Below are positions 9,741 through 22,856 of a DNA stretch of 64,000 nt, in pieces. Every line of letters starts with the position of its first letter. Position 1 is the first letter of the stretch. Both the position numbers and the translations under genes were made by a program. Under the pieces are notes generated by a model. It did no database searches. It was not told the DNA's origin and was given only the letters and a program-made list of their open reading frames with translations. The stretch is from Rhodocollybia butyracea. Lineage: Eukaryota > Basidiomycota > Agaricomycetes > Agaricales > Omphalotaceae. Where the stretch lies: contig JADNRY010000110.1 in the NCBI GenBank assembly GCA_015501585.1, forward strand, positions 62,001 through 126,000, written 5' to 3'.

Positions 9741-11345
9741 TCATGATGACGGTAATGCTAAGTGGGCAAATCCGACGGCGTTCCGTTCGAAGCTGAAGAC
9801 AGTGTAAACGTTCTTCATGAAACTAGAGAACAGATATAAGTAAAGGGATGGGTCAAAAAGAAAATATACAAGCCTGTCGCCGAGAAGCCAGGTGTTGTCT
9901 CCAGTCCCAATGTCCTTGGCAGCAAGAGCGCCCACACAAGAGGAAGATCCCGCCTCTGTCTGTCCAAGATTGAAGCTGAAAAAACAAACGGAGTCGTTTA
10001 GAAACTAGGCTTCATCGCAAAAGTAATGCTTACTTGTCGCGAGTGACGGCGAAGGACTCTCCGCCCCAGCTGAATGAGACTTCTGGGATATTGTTGCAAG
10101 GGAAAGAGTAGAAACCCTGACTCGAGTCAAACACCTTGGCGCCAGGAATTGTGTTGTAAAACTCATTCACTGCTTCAGGTGGGCCGTACCTAGAATGGGA
10201 GTCCTCAGCGATGAGCCCAACAAACCAGAACGCAAAAACATACATGATAGTCGTGCCCGAATCTATGATGGTATCAAAACCAGATACAGCGATGTCGCCT
10301 CCAGAGGAGATGCTTGCGTCAATAACTTGCCAAAATCCAGTCGTGGCATTAACATCGTGGAACTCAATAGAGCCCGTGTACAAAGCTGGGTTGGTACCAC
10401 CGAGGAAGAGTTCTGAGCCGGATGAAGCAAGGTAGAACGCGAATTCATTGCTTAAAACGGCGCCCTGAGAGTTGGCAGCGTTGAAGAAGGGATCTGCGCT
10501 GAGGCTGGAAAGCTCTGGGAAAGCCAAACCCAGTAAACCATCAAAGGGGTCAGAGAATCCGGATGATGAATGGGTGACGGCAGAGAACGTCTGGTCGGTG
10601 ACCTCGATATCGGCAACAGTGACGGTGTCTTTGAAGATTGGGCCAGAGACAGTGGAATCATCTCCGTACTCGATAGAAAAGGTTCCGGGTTCCTTAGTAG
10701 AAGTGGAGGAAAAGGACGCTTTGTATGTGTTCTTGTCTGAGCAACCGGAGTTGGCGCAGGACGATGATGGCACCCAGAGATCGGAGGATCCGGCTGAGGA
10801 ATATCTCAGCCAGATGTTTGTGCGAGCGGAGAAAACTTACTGTCAAAGTCAATGACGAAAGGCTGTGGAGGAGTACCAATAGAAATTGGACCTAATTAAG
10901 GATAAGTAAGTTTAATACTTTGTTGATAGCATAGGTCGACTTACCAGTCCAAACTTCACCGTCCTGATGATTTGTTAAAAGCTCAATTTGACGTCTGGAA
11001 AGACGAGCCCCAATGCTCGATGGAAGGGATGCAACGGGTTTGATTTCCCAGCCCTACAAACTCAAGATGAGCACGACTTATTTATGGTATATCCAATAAG
11101 GGTCCCCAAACCTGGGGTAAGCCACCAGTATTGCTTTGCAAGTTCATCAAGTTTTGACGATGCTTGTTCTGGGTAGCAACGCCTTGGGCGACAGCCTTGT
11201 CGTAATCAAAAGTTCCATCCGCATTGGTGAGAGTGGAACGTTTAGGCAACGCGATAGCTCCACGGGGAAGCTGTTGCAGTAGCGGGGTGGCCGCAGCAAG
11301 CATAGCGAAAGTGACGGAGCTAAGGAGAGAAGCCTTGCAAAACAT
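9741..11345 (-). CDS. Secreted A1 aspartic protease, copy B
   Basis: Duplicate of protease A with the same seven-exon structure: 11112-11345, 10945-11053, 10841-10891, 10244-10793, 10034-10189, 9874-9975, 9741-9822; 427 residues. Signal peptide MFCKASLLSSVTFAMLAAAT, then the propeptide. First catalytic motif DTGSSDLWVPS across exons 3/4; flap IEYGDDSTVSG; second catalytic motif IIDSGTTIMYG across intron 4. Exon 2 has one extra codon compared with A. Intron 4 (10190-10243) is 54 bp with no stop, so retention would insert 18 residues beside the catalytic Asp. The last intron needs a GC donor (GACAG|GC), as in A. The stop is displaced, adding four residues (ALPSS end). It comes from the tandem duplication and appears intact. 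Confidence 0.84.
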
Positions 11346-12886
11346 TGCGAACGGATGGTTTGAATGAAGGTGAAGGAGGTCGCAAGCAAAACAAGGGCGG
11401 AAACAGAGATAACCCTGATGAGGTTTCTGAGTTTCATTGTGGGCTTTTATACCAAGGTGGCTGTCTGGTGTAACCGAGTAACGAGTGGTGCTTTCGCACA
11501 AGCGACCATGTTGGCAACAGTCCGCAAGTCATGCTCAGATTGAGAGATCATCAACATCCATAAAATACGTACCAGAAAAACAAGCGCACTATTCTTCTCT
11601 GCATTTGGAAACGTTGCCTTTACCGTACCATGTATCAATCTTATAAATACGAGCCAATTCCTACGGGAAAAGTTTTTATCGAGCTCAAGAGACGAAGCAA
11701 AGTTACATACAACAGATTTTCGGTGTGTGCGGTGCGGTGCCAAGACATGCCATCAGTCGAAGAACTTCAACCCGCTGTATTTGATTTCATTCAGATTTCA
11801 TGAGTGAATGACAGGATTGAGCAGCGCTCATATAATTTTCAAAAATGGATATTTGAAACCTCATGGAGGCCTTCGCAGGCCTTCGCTCTTCTTCGCTTCG
11901 TCTTGAGTCTGGGCCAATCAGGCCTGCTCCACACGTATGAAAATCTTTGGGTACATAGAGCCTGTTCTGTCGCAATTCTGTCGCGTTGTCGAATTCTTGA
12001 AGCAGTTGAACCAAAGCAATGTAACGTCCGTTGTATCTTGGTTTCGCTTCTTCTAGAGAGTAAACACCGTCATATTCTTGTTTATTATTATACACTTGTT
12101 TTATTTACTTCTGCCACCTGTAGGAGCCTGTAGGTAGCACCCAGAGAATATACTTATCGGCGATTGTGGTCAGCCGTGGTCCCGTAAACGTTGTGTGGCA
12201 GTCCAAGATGTCTGTCCGTATCGAACGGCAGGCTGCAGCCTTTCAAAAGCTTTCAAAGCAATGATCTGAAGTTTCGGCTCCAACAATTTCCCCAAATGGG
12301 TTAGGGGCGCATGGAAGACTTATCTTATGTACACTCTACATATGTACACTGGCGAAAGTCGTCTTCATCAACGAACCGAATACTGTGGATCTGCCGAAAG
12401 AACCAGGATAAGGCGATACAAGGAAGTCAAGATTTGGATGTTGGCTGCTAGGATAACCCAGCTTGTCGATGCTTGGATCATTCGAGTCTCTTTAAAGGGT
12501 AGTTGATTTCTGTATGTTCAAAAGGTGATGTAATTTAAATCAGCGATAAACAGTTCAAACGTTCAAGTACCGTATGGAATGCCAGAATGTACGTATTGCG
12601 GCCTGTTACTGCTGCGGTACCCTGATACTCCATGGGTGTGATATTCCCTGCTTTGGCATTGCTTATTATATCATTACATTTTCACTGTCGGGAACTAATC
12701 ACTGCCTGTTTTGCTCGGTTTCATTCGCGTGTATCTTTGAGGGAAAAATGATTGTTTGTACTACGAGGAGCTACTAGTCTCTACTAGTACAACATCTATC
12801 TAAATATCAGGAATTTAGTACAAAGTCGGTTGATGAATAGGTGGTCGTTGATAGAGAAAAACTTTATGATGACGGTTCAGGGTTTA
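11346..12886. repeat. Protease upstream spacer, unit 2
   Basis: Between B and C, homologous to 5619-7090. Includes B's promoter at the left end and C's 3' flank at the right. No conserved coding frame. Confidence 0.65.
11445..11451 (-). promoter_or_regulatory. TATA box of protease B
   Basis: TATAAAA on the minus strand, 100 bp upstream of the ATG at 11345, in the same context as for copies A and C. Confidence 0.7.
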
Positions 12887-14488
12887 CTATGCTAGGCTGG
12901 CAAATCCGACGGCGGTCTGTTCGAAGCTGAAGACAGTATAAACGTTCTTCATGAAACTAGAGAAAAAGTATAAGCAAAAGGATGAATCAAAACCCAAGAG
13001 TATACGAACCTGTCGCCGAGAAGCCAGGTGTTGCTTCCAAGGCCAAGGTCCTGAGCAGCAAGAGCGCCGACACAAGTGGAAGATCCCGTCTCTGTCTGTC
13101 CGAGATTGAAGCTAAGAAAAAAGGTCGATTAGAGACTAGCCTTCATCGCAAATATAATGCTCACTTATTGCTGGTGACGGCATATGACTTTCCACCCCAG
13201 CTGAAGGAGACTTCTGGGACACTATCGCAAGGGAAAGAGTAGAAACCCTCGCTCGAGTCAAAGAGCTTGGCACCAGAAACTTTGTTGTAAAAGTCTTTTA
13301 CTGCATCAGGTGGGCCATACCTAGAATGGCAGTCCTCAGCGATAGGCCCAATAAATCAGAACGCAAAAACATACATGATAGTCGTGCCCGAATCTATGAT
13401 GGTCTCAAAGTTAGACACGGCAGTGGTGCTTCCAGAGGCAATGCTTGCGCCAGTAATTTGCCAAAACCCAGTCGAGGTATCAACATCATGGAACTCAATA
13501 GAGCCACTGAACAAATCCGAGTTGGTACCGCCGAGGAACAGCTCTGAGCCAGATGACGCAAGGTAGAATGCGAATTCATTGCTTGTAACGGCTCCCTGAG
13601 AATTGGCAGTGACGAAGAAGGGGTCTGCATTGAGGTTGGAAATCGCTGGGAAAGCCAAACCCAGTATTCCATCAGTGGGGTCGCCAGAGAATCCAGATGA
13701 TAAAGTTGTGACGGGAGAGAACGTTTGGTTAGTGACAGTAACACCGGCAACGGTAACGGTGTCTTCGTAGACTGGACCAGAGACAGTGGAACCATCTCCG
13801 TACTGGATAGAAAAGCTTCCAGATTTCTCAGTAGAAGTGGAGGATGCGCTCGCTTTGTATGTGCTCTTCGTCGAGCAAGTGGAACTGGTACAGGCCGATG
13901 AAGGCACCCAGAGATCGGAGGATCCGGCTGAAGGGATATTTCAACAAGAGGTTTGTGTATGTAGAGAAAGAAAGCTTACTATCAAAGTCAATCACAAAGT
14001 TCTGTGAAGGAGTACCAATAGAAATTGAACCTAATAAGAGTAAATATTAGTATTCTGTGGATGGCATAGGTCAACGACTTACCCGTCCACTCTTCATCGT
14101 TTTCTTGGTCTGTTAAGGACTCGGCTTGGCGCTTGACAAAACGAGCCTGAATGCTCGATGGAAGGGATGCAACGGGTTTGATTTCCCAACCCTACTTACA
14201 AACTCAAGATGAGCAAGACTTATTTATCATATTCAATAATAGGGGATTCCAAACCTGAGGCAAGCTACCAGTGTTGCTTTGCAAGTTTATCAAATTTTGA
14301 CGATGCTTGTTCTGGGTAGCAACGCCTTGGGCGACAGCTTTGTCGTAATCAAAAGTTCCATCCGCCTTGGTAAGAGTGGAACGTTTAGGCAATGCAATAG
14401 CTCCACGGGGCGGCTGCTGCAGTAGCGGGGTGCCCGCAGCGAGCATAGCGAGGGTGACGGAGCTGAGGAGAGAAGCTTTGCAAAACAT
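12887..14488 (-). CDS. Secreted A1 aspartic protease, copy C
   Basis: Complete pepsin-type preproenzyme of 424 residues. Exons 14255-14488, 14083-14191, 13980-14030, 13375-13927, 13165-13320, 13010-13111, 12887-12956. Signal peptide MFCKASLLSSVTLAMLAAGT; propeptide; DTGSSDLWVPS across exons 3/4; flap IQYGDGSTVSG; IIDSGTTIMYG across intron 4, which here contains stops. Exon 4 has one extra codon (SSGFSGDP). The last intron has a standard GT donor (GACAG|GTTCGT), unlike A and B. Exon 5 ends AGCAATAA and uses GTGAGC. This copy is the more diverged paralogue and the likely parent of remnant D. Expected role is extracellular protein digestion at acid pH, as for polyporopepsin; that is inferred from the family. 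Confidence 0.86.
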
Positions 14489-16137
14489 CGTGAAGGAAAG
14501 GAGGGGGTCAGAAAAGCCAAGGAAGGGATTGTTGACTGGAAACAGAGGAAGCCCTGATGAAGATTTCGAGTTTCATGCTGGAGCTTTTATACCAAAAGTG
14601 GCTGTTGTAGAGTATGTAGCTGGGCAACGAGTGCCCAGCCGTGTGGCCGCGTTAGCAGCAGTCCGCAAATCATGCGGCTGCTTACGGCGGGGCAACTGAG
14701 CCATCTATCAGCAAAAGCATCACTCCGAGGAGCTTACTGGAGCTGACCACATGAAACAGACTATTGCCATGTGTAAACTGTAGTTCTAGCTCATTTAGAC
14801 CGAGATTGAGAAAAGCATGGCGAGTCAGGAAATCACTTGGAAAATTGATCCCTATCAATCTTATCACCAACGACAAGCATACGTTGAAAGCTTAACAGCA
14901 TATACCAAAAAAATAAACGCACCTTTATCTTAAACATGTGAGCTGAAAATGGAATTATGTCGGTTATAGCAAATAGCCGCGTGCCCGAGTATCCGCTAAG
15001 TACATGGTATCCGAACTCGTTTAATTCTACAGTTGGTTGTTGCCACTTCCAATAGCTCCAATCCCAGTATTTCGGGGGCTGGTTCGGGTTCTGAAATAAT
15101 CTTAATTCCCGATTAGAAACGTGCAGAATATCATAAAATAGCCTTATTGGCTTCGTCTTGAACGGTCTTGAGCCTAATCCAAATTACATTCCGACTCCAT
15201 ACTACACCGGTTACGAAACTCTCCAAGTACATACGAGCCTGTTCTATCGCATGGTCGAATCATCGAAGCGTTTCAAATCAAAGCAATCGCGATCCGAAGC
15301 TTGCCAGCAGCCCAAATGGATTTGTTCGCAGCGCATGGAAAGAGGTGGGCGCATGATGGAGGATACAACAGGTGGAAGCACCGCTTTTTTTGTGCAGAGA
15401 GATTATTCGGGTGTTGATGAATCCAAGTAAGTTTTACCCGCTACGTAAATGAAAGATTTCGAGCTGAACGACTCAGAGTGGACAATGACTGTTACACTGT
15501 AGTACTTTAAATGACTTTAGTCTCCATAATTAAGAGTATCGAACATATGCCCTCAATTAGAAGTCAGAATATACCATATGGCAGTATAGTGGCAGTGGCG
15601 TAGATTTGTCACATTGAACTCGTGCAAAATGTCCAGCCCAAATTCATATTCATAGCGAACACTTCTGCTGCATCATCTGGTACATGGATCGTGTTATTTC
15701 TGCCGTTAGGTGCTTCAGACTGGTAGGCGACGACTTCCTTTCCTTTCCCTTCCATCCCCTTCTCCATCGGACTAGGGATCCGACAAAAGAAGCAGAATAA
15801 GGACGATCAGAGAGGCTAGATAGTTTCATGCACACTGCATCTTGTACTTGAATATATTACTGCATCCATAGCTTCTTCTCCTTCTGGATAATTGCGAAAG
15901 GACCTAAACCATGGGTAGGAAGTTAAGAGCCAGCGTTCACATTTACACCACATTGCACAGGAAAAAATGCAGACCGGACCACTGTAGGGCGGAGCTGACT
16001 CCGGTATACTAAGTAACTTTGTTCAGCAGCAGTAGTAGTAGTGAGTTCTCTGTAATTTTTAAATAGATACATTGGTAGATACATGTCATGGCGAGCATAG
16101 ATATACATTAATAATGGGTGGAAAACTAACATAAATT
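14489..16137. other. Intergenic region upstream of protease C
   Basis: Contains C's TATA box. Parts near 15140-15260 resemble the spacers near 6200-6320 and 11900-12000, so this is a third, older copy of the protease upstream region. A plus-strand frame at 15158-15430 falls in this repeated DNA and has no recognisable motif; I do not call it. The right end is the 3' flank of GCN2. Confidence 0.55.
14585..14591 (-). promoter_or_regulatory. TATA box of protease C
   Basis: TATAAAA on the minus strand, 97 bp upstream of the ATG, matching A and B in position. Confidence 0.7.
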
Positions 16138-19100
16138 TCATCGTAAATTCAACAGTCCTACCCTTTCGTCTTTCACACTGACAAGAAGAAGCCAGCAATT
16201 GGCTTCGCTCTTCTTCTTCGCGATCGCTTCACGGACTTGTTGAGCATAGCCGGCACTAGAAAATTCTCCTACCAAACTCTTCCAAACTTCCTCATCCACA
16301 AGCCATAAAGAGTTGCGTATAAGGGCGTCAAAAAGTGAGGATGATATATCCACGGCGACAACAGGCATTCCACTGGGGCTCTGAAAGGTAGCTTTGAGGT
16401 CCGAGGATACATCATAAGCTATAAAGGGATAAGCCATGATATAGTAGACACTGTCGATCGCTGAACTCACCTCGGTCCAGAAACATTTGTTTGACCTGCC
16501 GACGTTGCTTCTTTGTTTCTTGGGGAAGACAAAGCTGAACGTCTGAAGATCCTGGGGCTAGCACCGTGCTTGACCGGGTAATTTGGGACGCTCCAGGAAC
16601 AACAAGGTGAGAAGATGCTGGAGTATACGCTGTTGTTGCGTCGATACGTTTCTGCTCTCCAATCTCATGCTGTAGCCAACCAATGAGGTCAGACTTGGAA
16701 ACTGGATGAAGAGCACCATGAGATTAGAAACTATGCATTTAATAGAACACCTCTCTACCTTCATACTCCGTCCCCTTGAGGATACTTTTCACTTTGAACG
16801 CAGCCATGTCACGGCGGCCAGCGCGCGGACGAGGATAGACGGTGAATCTAAATCAACGATTTTAGAAGATAAAACACGGCAGTAAATCCAGGAAAGCGTA
16901 CAAAATTCCTTCTCGAGCACACATATCAACCTGATTCTCTTGCTCTACTTCTTGCAAACCCGACTCATACATGAGATCGGCACTGATACCATTCTGCCAG
17001 AGCCAAGCGACGACCTCCAGACGCTCCTGCAAAAATCCAGGCTGGTAGGCTATGACGTATACGTCACATCGCCTAGGACTCCAGAAACCAAACGAACGAG
17101 CTTCCTTGATGAGGGGCTGAACTGAAGTACTCTGGAATAGAGCAAGCATGACAGATATCTTCTCTACATCAACCTGCAAGCCAAATGCAAAGCTGCCTTG
17201 ACCTTTCGGTTTCGGCTGAGTAAATTGATTGATGAGGTTATCGTATCTGCAGGTAGAGTAAATGAGCGAGAAGGCACCGAGGAGCAAAGCATCACACTTA
17301 CCGACCACCAGCAGCCAAAATATCTGACCGCCTAGATTTCTTGGCTACTTCAACCAAAACTCCATCCTTGAAGTGGGTGAAATATGAACCAAGCATCAAC
17401 GGCTGAAAGAAGATTGGCTGTGTAACGCCAGTGCAGACCGCGTGTTGTACTGTGGCCTTGACTTCTTCTACGGCAGTCCGTAGCTGTTCAAACAAAGACG
17501 GACTAATTTTCTCAAGCCGGGTCATCATAGCGTCGATGTCATCATCTACCAAAAAAGATAAGTTATTTTGAATCGAGAGCTTTGGTCATGATTCCGCACC
17601 TGCATCTGAGAGGACCTCCAACTCATCGATAAGACTCCGGAGTAGACCTTTCTTGAGAAGATTAGCTTTCTTTTGCGACTGAGACGATTTCGTGTGTTGG
17701 ATAATGTCAAGGACGGCGCTCCTTTGCGTCGCCGGAAGACGATCGAGAATGATAGAAACAACTAAACGGAAGGTTGAGAGAGGAAAACGGGATAGCACAC
17801 TACCACCTACTATCAGAATGAGATATATGTAACTCGTAAGTCGGCATTAGGTTTGGAAAACCTTCCAATATGCCGTGAGCAACAGCAAGAATTTCGGCTC
17901 CAGTAGCGATAGGTCCGTACGAAAGATCTGGAGTGATAATGTCGAAAACCCCAGCTTTCCAAACTTTCGGGTGTCCAGGAATTACACTACAAGCATATTG
18001 ATCTTCAGTGACCAAGAGAAAGGCAAGGCTTGGAGCCTACCTAGGTTTATAGATGCTCGCCAGATGATATCGTTTGATTCGTTGCACTTTCTCTCGTGCC
18101 GCAAGTCTTGCGAAAGGAACGATGAGGTTGTTCGGAAGAACCACAACCTCACCATGTCGATCGACGAACGAGACTTGGGTCTTGTCGTCGGTGTTTGTCA
18201 TCGGGGTAAGAAGCGGGGGTTCCATATCCACTGCTCCGTGCATTCGAAATATAGTGCCTAAGCGGTCTTGAACTATACTGTTCAGAGAAGCGTACTCTGG
18301 AAGCTCAGTATCTTGGTCATACAAAAACCCTCGGGTAGGTTTCGAAGCATTATTGAAGAGAGCGGAGAGCACAGTTTGAAGGTGCGGGGAATCAGGTTTA
18401 GCTGAGAGAAAGTTAGCTCCGCACAAATATGCAGTGGAATCAACATACCCATCAAGCGAAGAGCACCCTTTAAGTATTCGTCCTCCATTCGGGGAGGCAT
18501 TAAGGGGCTTTGGGAAAGTTCAATTGCACTAGGACGCTGATCGGGTTCATGTTGAAGTAGCCAGTTGATGACTACCAAATATAAGTGCAAGCCCTGGACA
18601 ATAAGTCAGAACTTACTTTCACGCTGGCGCGTCCGCAAAGGATCCCAATCAGTCGGAAAATGGACTTCCCGTTTGCGAAGGCGCTCGAGGACGGAGATGC
18701 GTTCAGAGCCGGTGGAAAAGATGTAGTTCATCTCGAAGAAGACAATCTGCAAATGGTCGATGAGTAATGACTGGAAATAAAGTCCGAAACCTAACAGACC
18801 CCAAGACTGTACATGTCAGCTTTTGAATGATTGCGTGGTCCCCGTTTTCTTGACTGGACCTCCGGGGCAATGTAAAGTCTTGTTCCAACCTCTAGCAGAA
18901 TATTCAACAAGTGATCGGAAACCATGAATAAGCAACAAACCTAAGGTCATGTCGGCGTCGGGAAATATCACACGAGGAGCCACGTCTGAAGGATCAACAG
19001 CAGCAAGACTAGAAGTAGCGAGCCCAAAATCTCCGACTATGACATTCAAGGTCAGAGTAGTGATATAAGTGGAATGATAAGATTCACCTTTACAATCGCC

Positions 19101-22100
19101 ATTACCATCTACGAAGACGGGCGTTAATATCATTAGATATCATTAACGGAGAGTGAACTCTTTACGTACCAATGAAGATATTGGTCAACTTGATATCTCG
19201 ATGAAGCTAAAGTTGAAAGTTAGAAGGCAGTCATTTCATCGAAACAAACACGTACGATGCCCAGGTTCGACATATGGACCAGAGCATCGACAATCTGCTG
19301 AAACAATCGCCATGCCTCTTCCACTGAAAGACCTTCGTCCACCCGCTATGACGATCATCAGCTTGGATAAAGAAACGAATAAAGATCGAGATCGCTTGCC
19401 TCTTTGAGCGTTTGGCGTTCGACAAATTCCTGTAAAGTGTCCGTCAGCTTGGCAGTGAAGCTTGAGTACAACAACAGAACTCACCATTTGGATGTACAAG
19501 GTACGCTGCAAAAACAAAGGTGGTGCCGCTTCACGAATGGTTTGGCGTTGGAAGACAGTATCTAGTGCCAGAGGATCGCCGTCACTGTCTGTATCTTCCT
19601 CTTCAATTCTAGCTTCAGATGATCGAGCACTGAAATGGATACTGGGGAAAGATCCTCTTGAGGCTCCTGGATCGTCATCCAAGTCATCCAGGCTAAAGAT
19701 GAAGCCATCATCTGTACTCCTTGTACGTCGAGAGGAAGAATTTGGAACGGAGGTCATTCCGTCTGCGGTATCCGATTCATTACGTGAATATTCGTTTTCC
19801 GAGTCGTCGGAAGCAGCAGTAGAAGAAGGTTCGGCTGTTTCGACCCAAGTGGTATAATACCGCACAATGAAGCGATGCGAAAGACGACTAAGAGCGTTGA
19901 CTTCGCGGAAGATCTTATCACTCTGCGTACTACGGAGGCGGACTTTCTTGACTGTGGGTAGGATGAGCGAACTAGCTAATGAAAAGAGAGGATAATTCCG
20001 TACCAGCATAAATCCGATTATCGATTCTATTTCGAGCCTTGACCACAGACCCAAAAGCACCTTTCCCCTGGAATTCTAGTCAATCACAGTTCGACAAAGG
20101 AAGTGAATCCAAACGAACCAGCAGCTCCAACTCGTCCCAATCCTCCTTCCATCGACTAGTATGCCTCAATCCCACTGGCTTAAAGTAGTCAATTTCCGGA
20201 GAGCTGCCGTATCCAAGCGACATAGGTGTCTTCATATCTTGAGGGACATATCAGTAGGAATGTCAGTAGAACATGAACGAACTGTAATCACCAAAACCAG
20301 ATATGGGAACGATAGGGCTGCGAATGTTGTCAGATAAATTTTCAGCCAGATCAGCGAGCAACGTTGAGCAAGAGACATGATTCTTCTTCGGAGGATCTAA
20401 CATTTTCAAGGCGTTACTTTGCAGTGTCGGAGAGATCAAAGCTAGAACGAAATCAGCTACAGAAGAAAACATATACTGCGGGACTGACAATGCTTCAAGG
20501 CCGAATGAACGTCTGTGAAACGCCGCACAACATCAAGGCCCATTAACATTTGCAGAAAGACAATCCCGACAGAATGGATATCACGATGGCGAGTGTAGAG
20601 CAGGGAGGATTCATTTTTGACGTCTTTGGATAACCTGAGGAGAATAAGAGCAGTTGAAGATTCACGTAGTATATATACTAACCAAGCGTCGGGAATCAGG
20701 GGACCTTCAGAATCGAAATTCAACGTGGTCCGAAACTGGTTGGATTTATGGAGGTCGACAAGACGCGTAAAGTATGCCACTTTGAAGATCCGAATGAGCT
20801 TAGAGTTTGATTGAGAGTTGCGGGATGCAAGTCCAATACATCGAGGGGTAATTCCTATTCAAAAGAGGTCAAGTTTACGAATACAAATACCATCCGACAA
20901 CTTACCTCGATGTACCAAGTCTGCTGCGTGGATGGCGTTGAGGCCAGCCAAAATTTGCTCCAGGTAGTCCTGCAATAACCGTGATTCAGTAGACTGTAGA
21001 TGCTAATGAGTTTCGTTGCGTACAGAAGCGCGTTCTTCCCGAAAAGAATCGCAGTCTTGTAGAACATCTTGGAGAGTCACTACGGGTGGTTGTTCATAAA
21101 GGATAGATAGTCGAGAAGGAACATTGGCGTTCGGGAGGTAAAGTTTCACGGCCAGTGTGCGAACGACATTTGGGTGACGGATTGTTGTTAGACGCTGTAT
21201 CTCTGCTTCTAATTGTTTGAGCTTCTTACGTCCTAGGAATCCATATTCAGCAGATAATCAACGTCGGATGCTTGAGAAAAATCACCTTGAGATGTTGAAT
21301 AATAGTAAGTATCAAACGTGACGACGTGTAATTCTAATGGCAAAGTGGCATTCGCATCGTCACACAAAGGGTCTGCAGCGTAGGTAACACCCAAACATTC
21401 TACCAGTTGAGAGTTAATACATGTGAAACTGGTAAATACGCCACGGAGAACAGTACCATTGCGAGGACGAAAGTATTTGACAGTGTCGAAATAGAGGCCT
21501 TCGAACTCGATCTCGTCAGGAAAGGATTCGGTGGGATATTCGCTGGACATGGGAACTTCCGTTGCGGCCGAGTTCGCTCGTTTGCGTGCCCTATACTCTT
21601 GTTCCCGAGCTAGTTGTTGTTTGGCAGTGTCGAGTCTGAGTTGTTCCTCTAATTCTTGAGCGTGCTTCATCGCTTTTTCTTGTTCTTCTAAAGCCAACGC
21701 TTCAGCCTTCTGTTTCCTAGCCTATACGGTACATTCAGCGGAAGGATAACAATTCACGAGACGAGCAAAAGAGACGCACCTTTTCCTCATCCTCCGCACG
21801 CAGATTCATCTGTAAGGCCAAGGATCCAGGAGCTTCTTTGGGTGGAATAACATTGTCTGTCATCCAGTCTTGACAGAACGTGACGATCTTAAAGGAACAA
21901 TTAACCAGAGTTAACCCGGAACAAAAGAAACAAAGTCAAGACATACTTCCATGACCATCTCTGAGCCTCTATGACTTTGTGCCTCTGCATGAATCGCATG
22001 AGAGAGTTTCGTTATTTGTTCGTTAGAAAGACCATTGATGGGCTTCTGGATCGTAAAGGTAGGAATGGTCTTGACGGGATAAGTTTTTGGGAAACTGCAA

Positions 22101-22389
22101 GAGAGAAGTGAGCTCAAAGAAAAGATGATCTGTAAAGAGAAGTATGAACATTATATGCAAATCGAAACATATCTTGTTGGTAAAATCTGGATTAAGATGT
22201 GGGACTCTGATACTAAATTCTGGGAGACGTGTAGCGCCCTGCCGGATTTCAGCAGCTACTTCATGAAGCAAGTTGTTTATAACTCACTTTCCAGGCCTTT
22301 GGTGGTGGTGTGAGTACAAAGTCTTCGGCGTAGATGGATTTCAACGCAGTAATTTCGTTCTGCTGTAGTTCCTCGGTCTCGGGGTCCAT
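16138..22389 (-). CDS. GCN2: Gcn2, eIF2alpha kinase of the general amino acid control pathway
   Basis: Large gene with many short introns; I give start (22389) and stop (16138) rather than every splice site. Order of domains: RWD domain from the start (MDPETEELQQNEITALKSIY; later LPEFSIRVPHL, SFPKTYPVKTIP) that binds Gcn1; a charged coiled stretch near 21600-21730; a degenerate pseudokinase (about 20100-21100); the true kinase with glycine loop QGKGAFGSVVKA, lysine AVKKVRL, a long acidic Ser-rich insert typical of eIF2alpha kinases, HRDIKLTNIF and DFGLATSS; then a HisRS-like domain (18430-17300: RLGTIFRMHGAVDMEPPLLT, GGRYDNLI) that senses uncharged tRNA, and a C-terminal region ending at 16138. 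Phosphorylates eIF2alpha on amino acid starvation. Appears intact in the parts I read. Confidence 0.9.
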
Positions 22390-22856
22390 GGTGATGTTAA
22401 AACGTATTGAGAAGGGGAGGTCCTTGCGGGCCTCAGCAACTCAATTCTCCATGGCCGTTACCGCTACGAATGGATAGTTGAAAGACGAAAAAAAGATGAA
22501 AGAAGTACACTCGCATGATTTGACCTTATATAAAGTTGGCACGTATCTCCATTTGGCATGACGCCGAGAGATCAAATTCATAATCTTATCTTCAGGCGCT
22601 TTGTACCGCAGAAATGCCCACGAACCAGTAAGACGTGTCCCCGCTACCTATTCATGATCAGTACTAGCTTCTGATTTCCAGAGTTTAGAACAAAACGAGG
22701 CCACCTTTCCATTCAAAGGAAACGTGTTTATCTGATGCATTAGTTCTTGTAATATAGTAGTGTTAGAGTGAGGTATGATAAATGCAGCGAACTTTGCCTC
22801 ATGGTCTGTCAAAAAGAATGAGGACAATAACACAGGTATCCGCCAATTATGAAAAG
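22390..22856. other. Intergenic: GCN2 promoter and P450 3' flank
   Basis: GCN2 and the P450 lie in the same orientation; this 467-bp gap holds the GCN2 upstream region. No gene or strong motif seen. Confidence 0.6.

Noticed and set aside
15158..15430. 90-codon plus-strand frame upstream of protease C
   Set aside because: Lies in spacer DNA repeated before A and B, where the frame is not kept.
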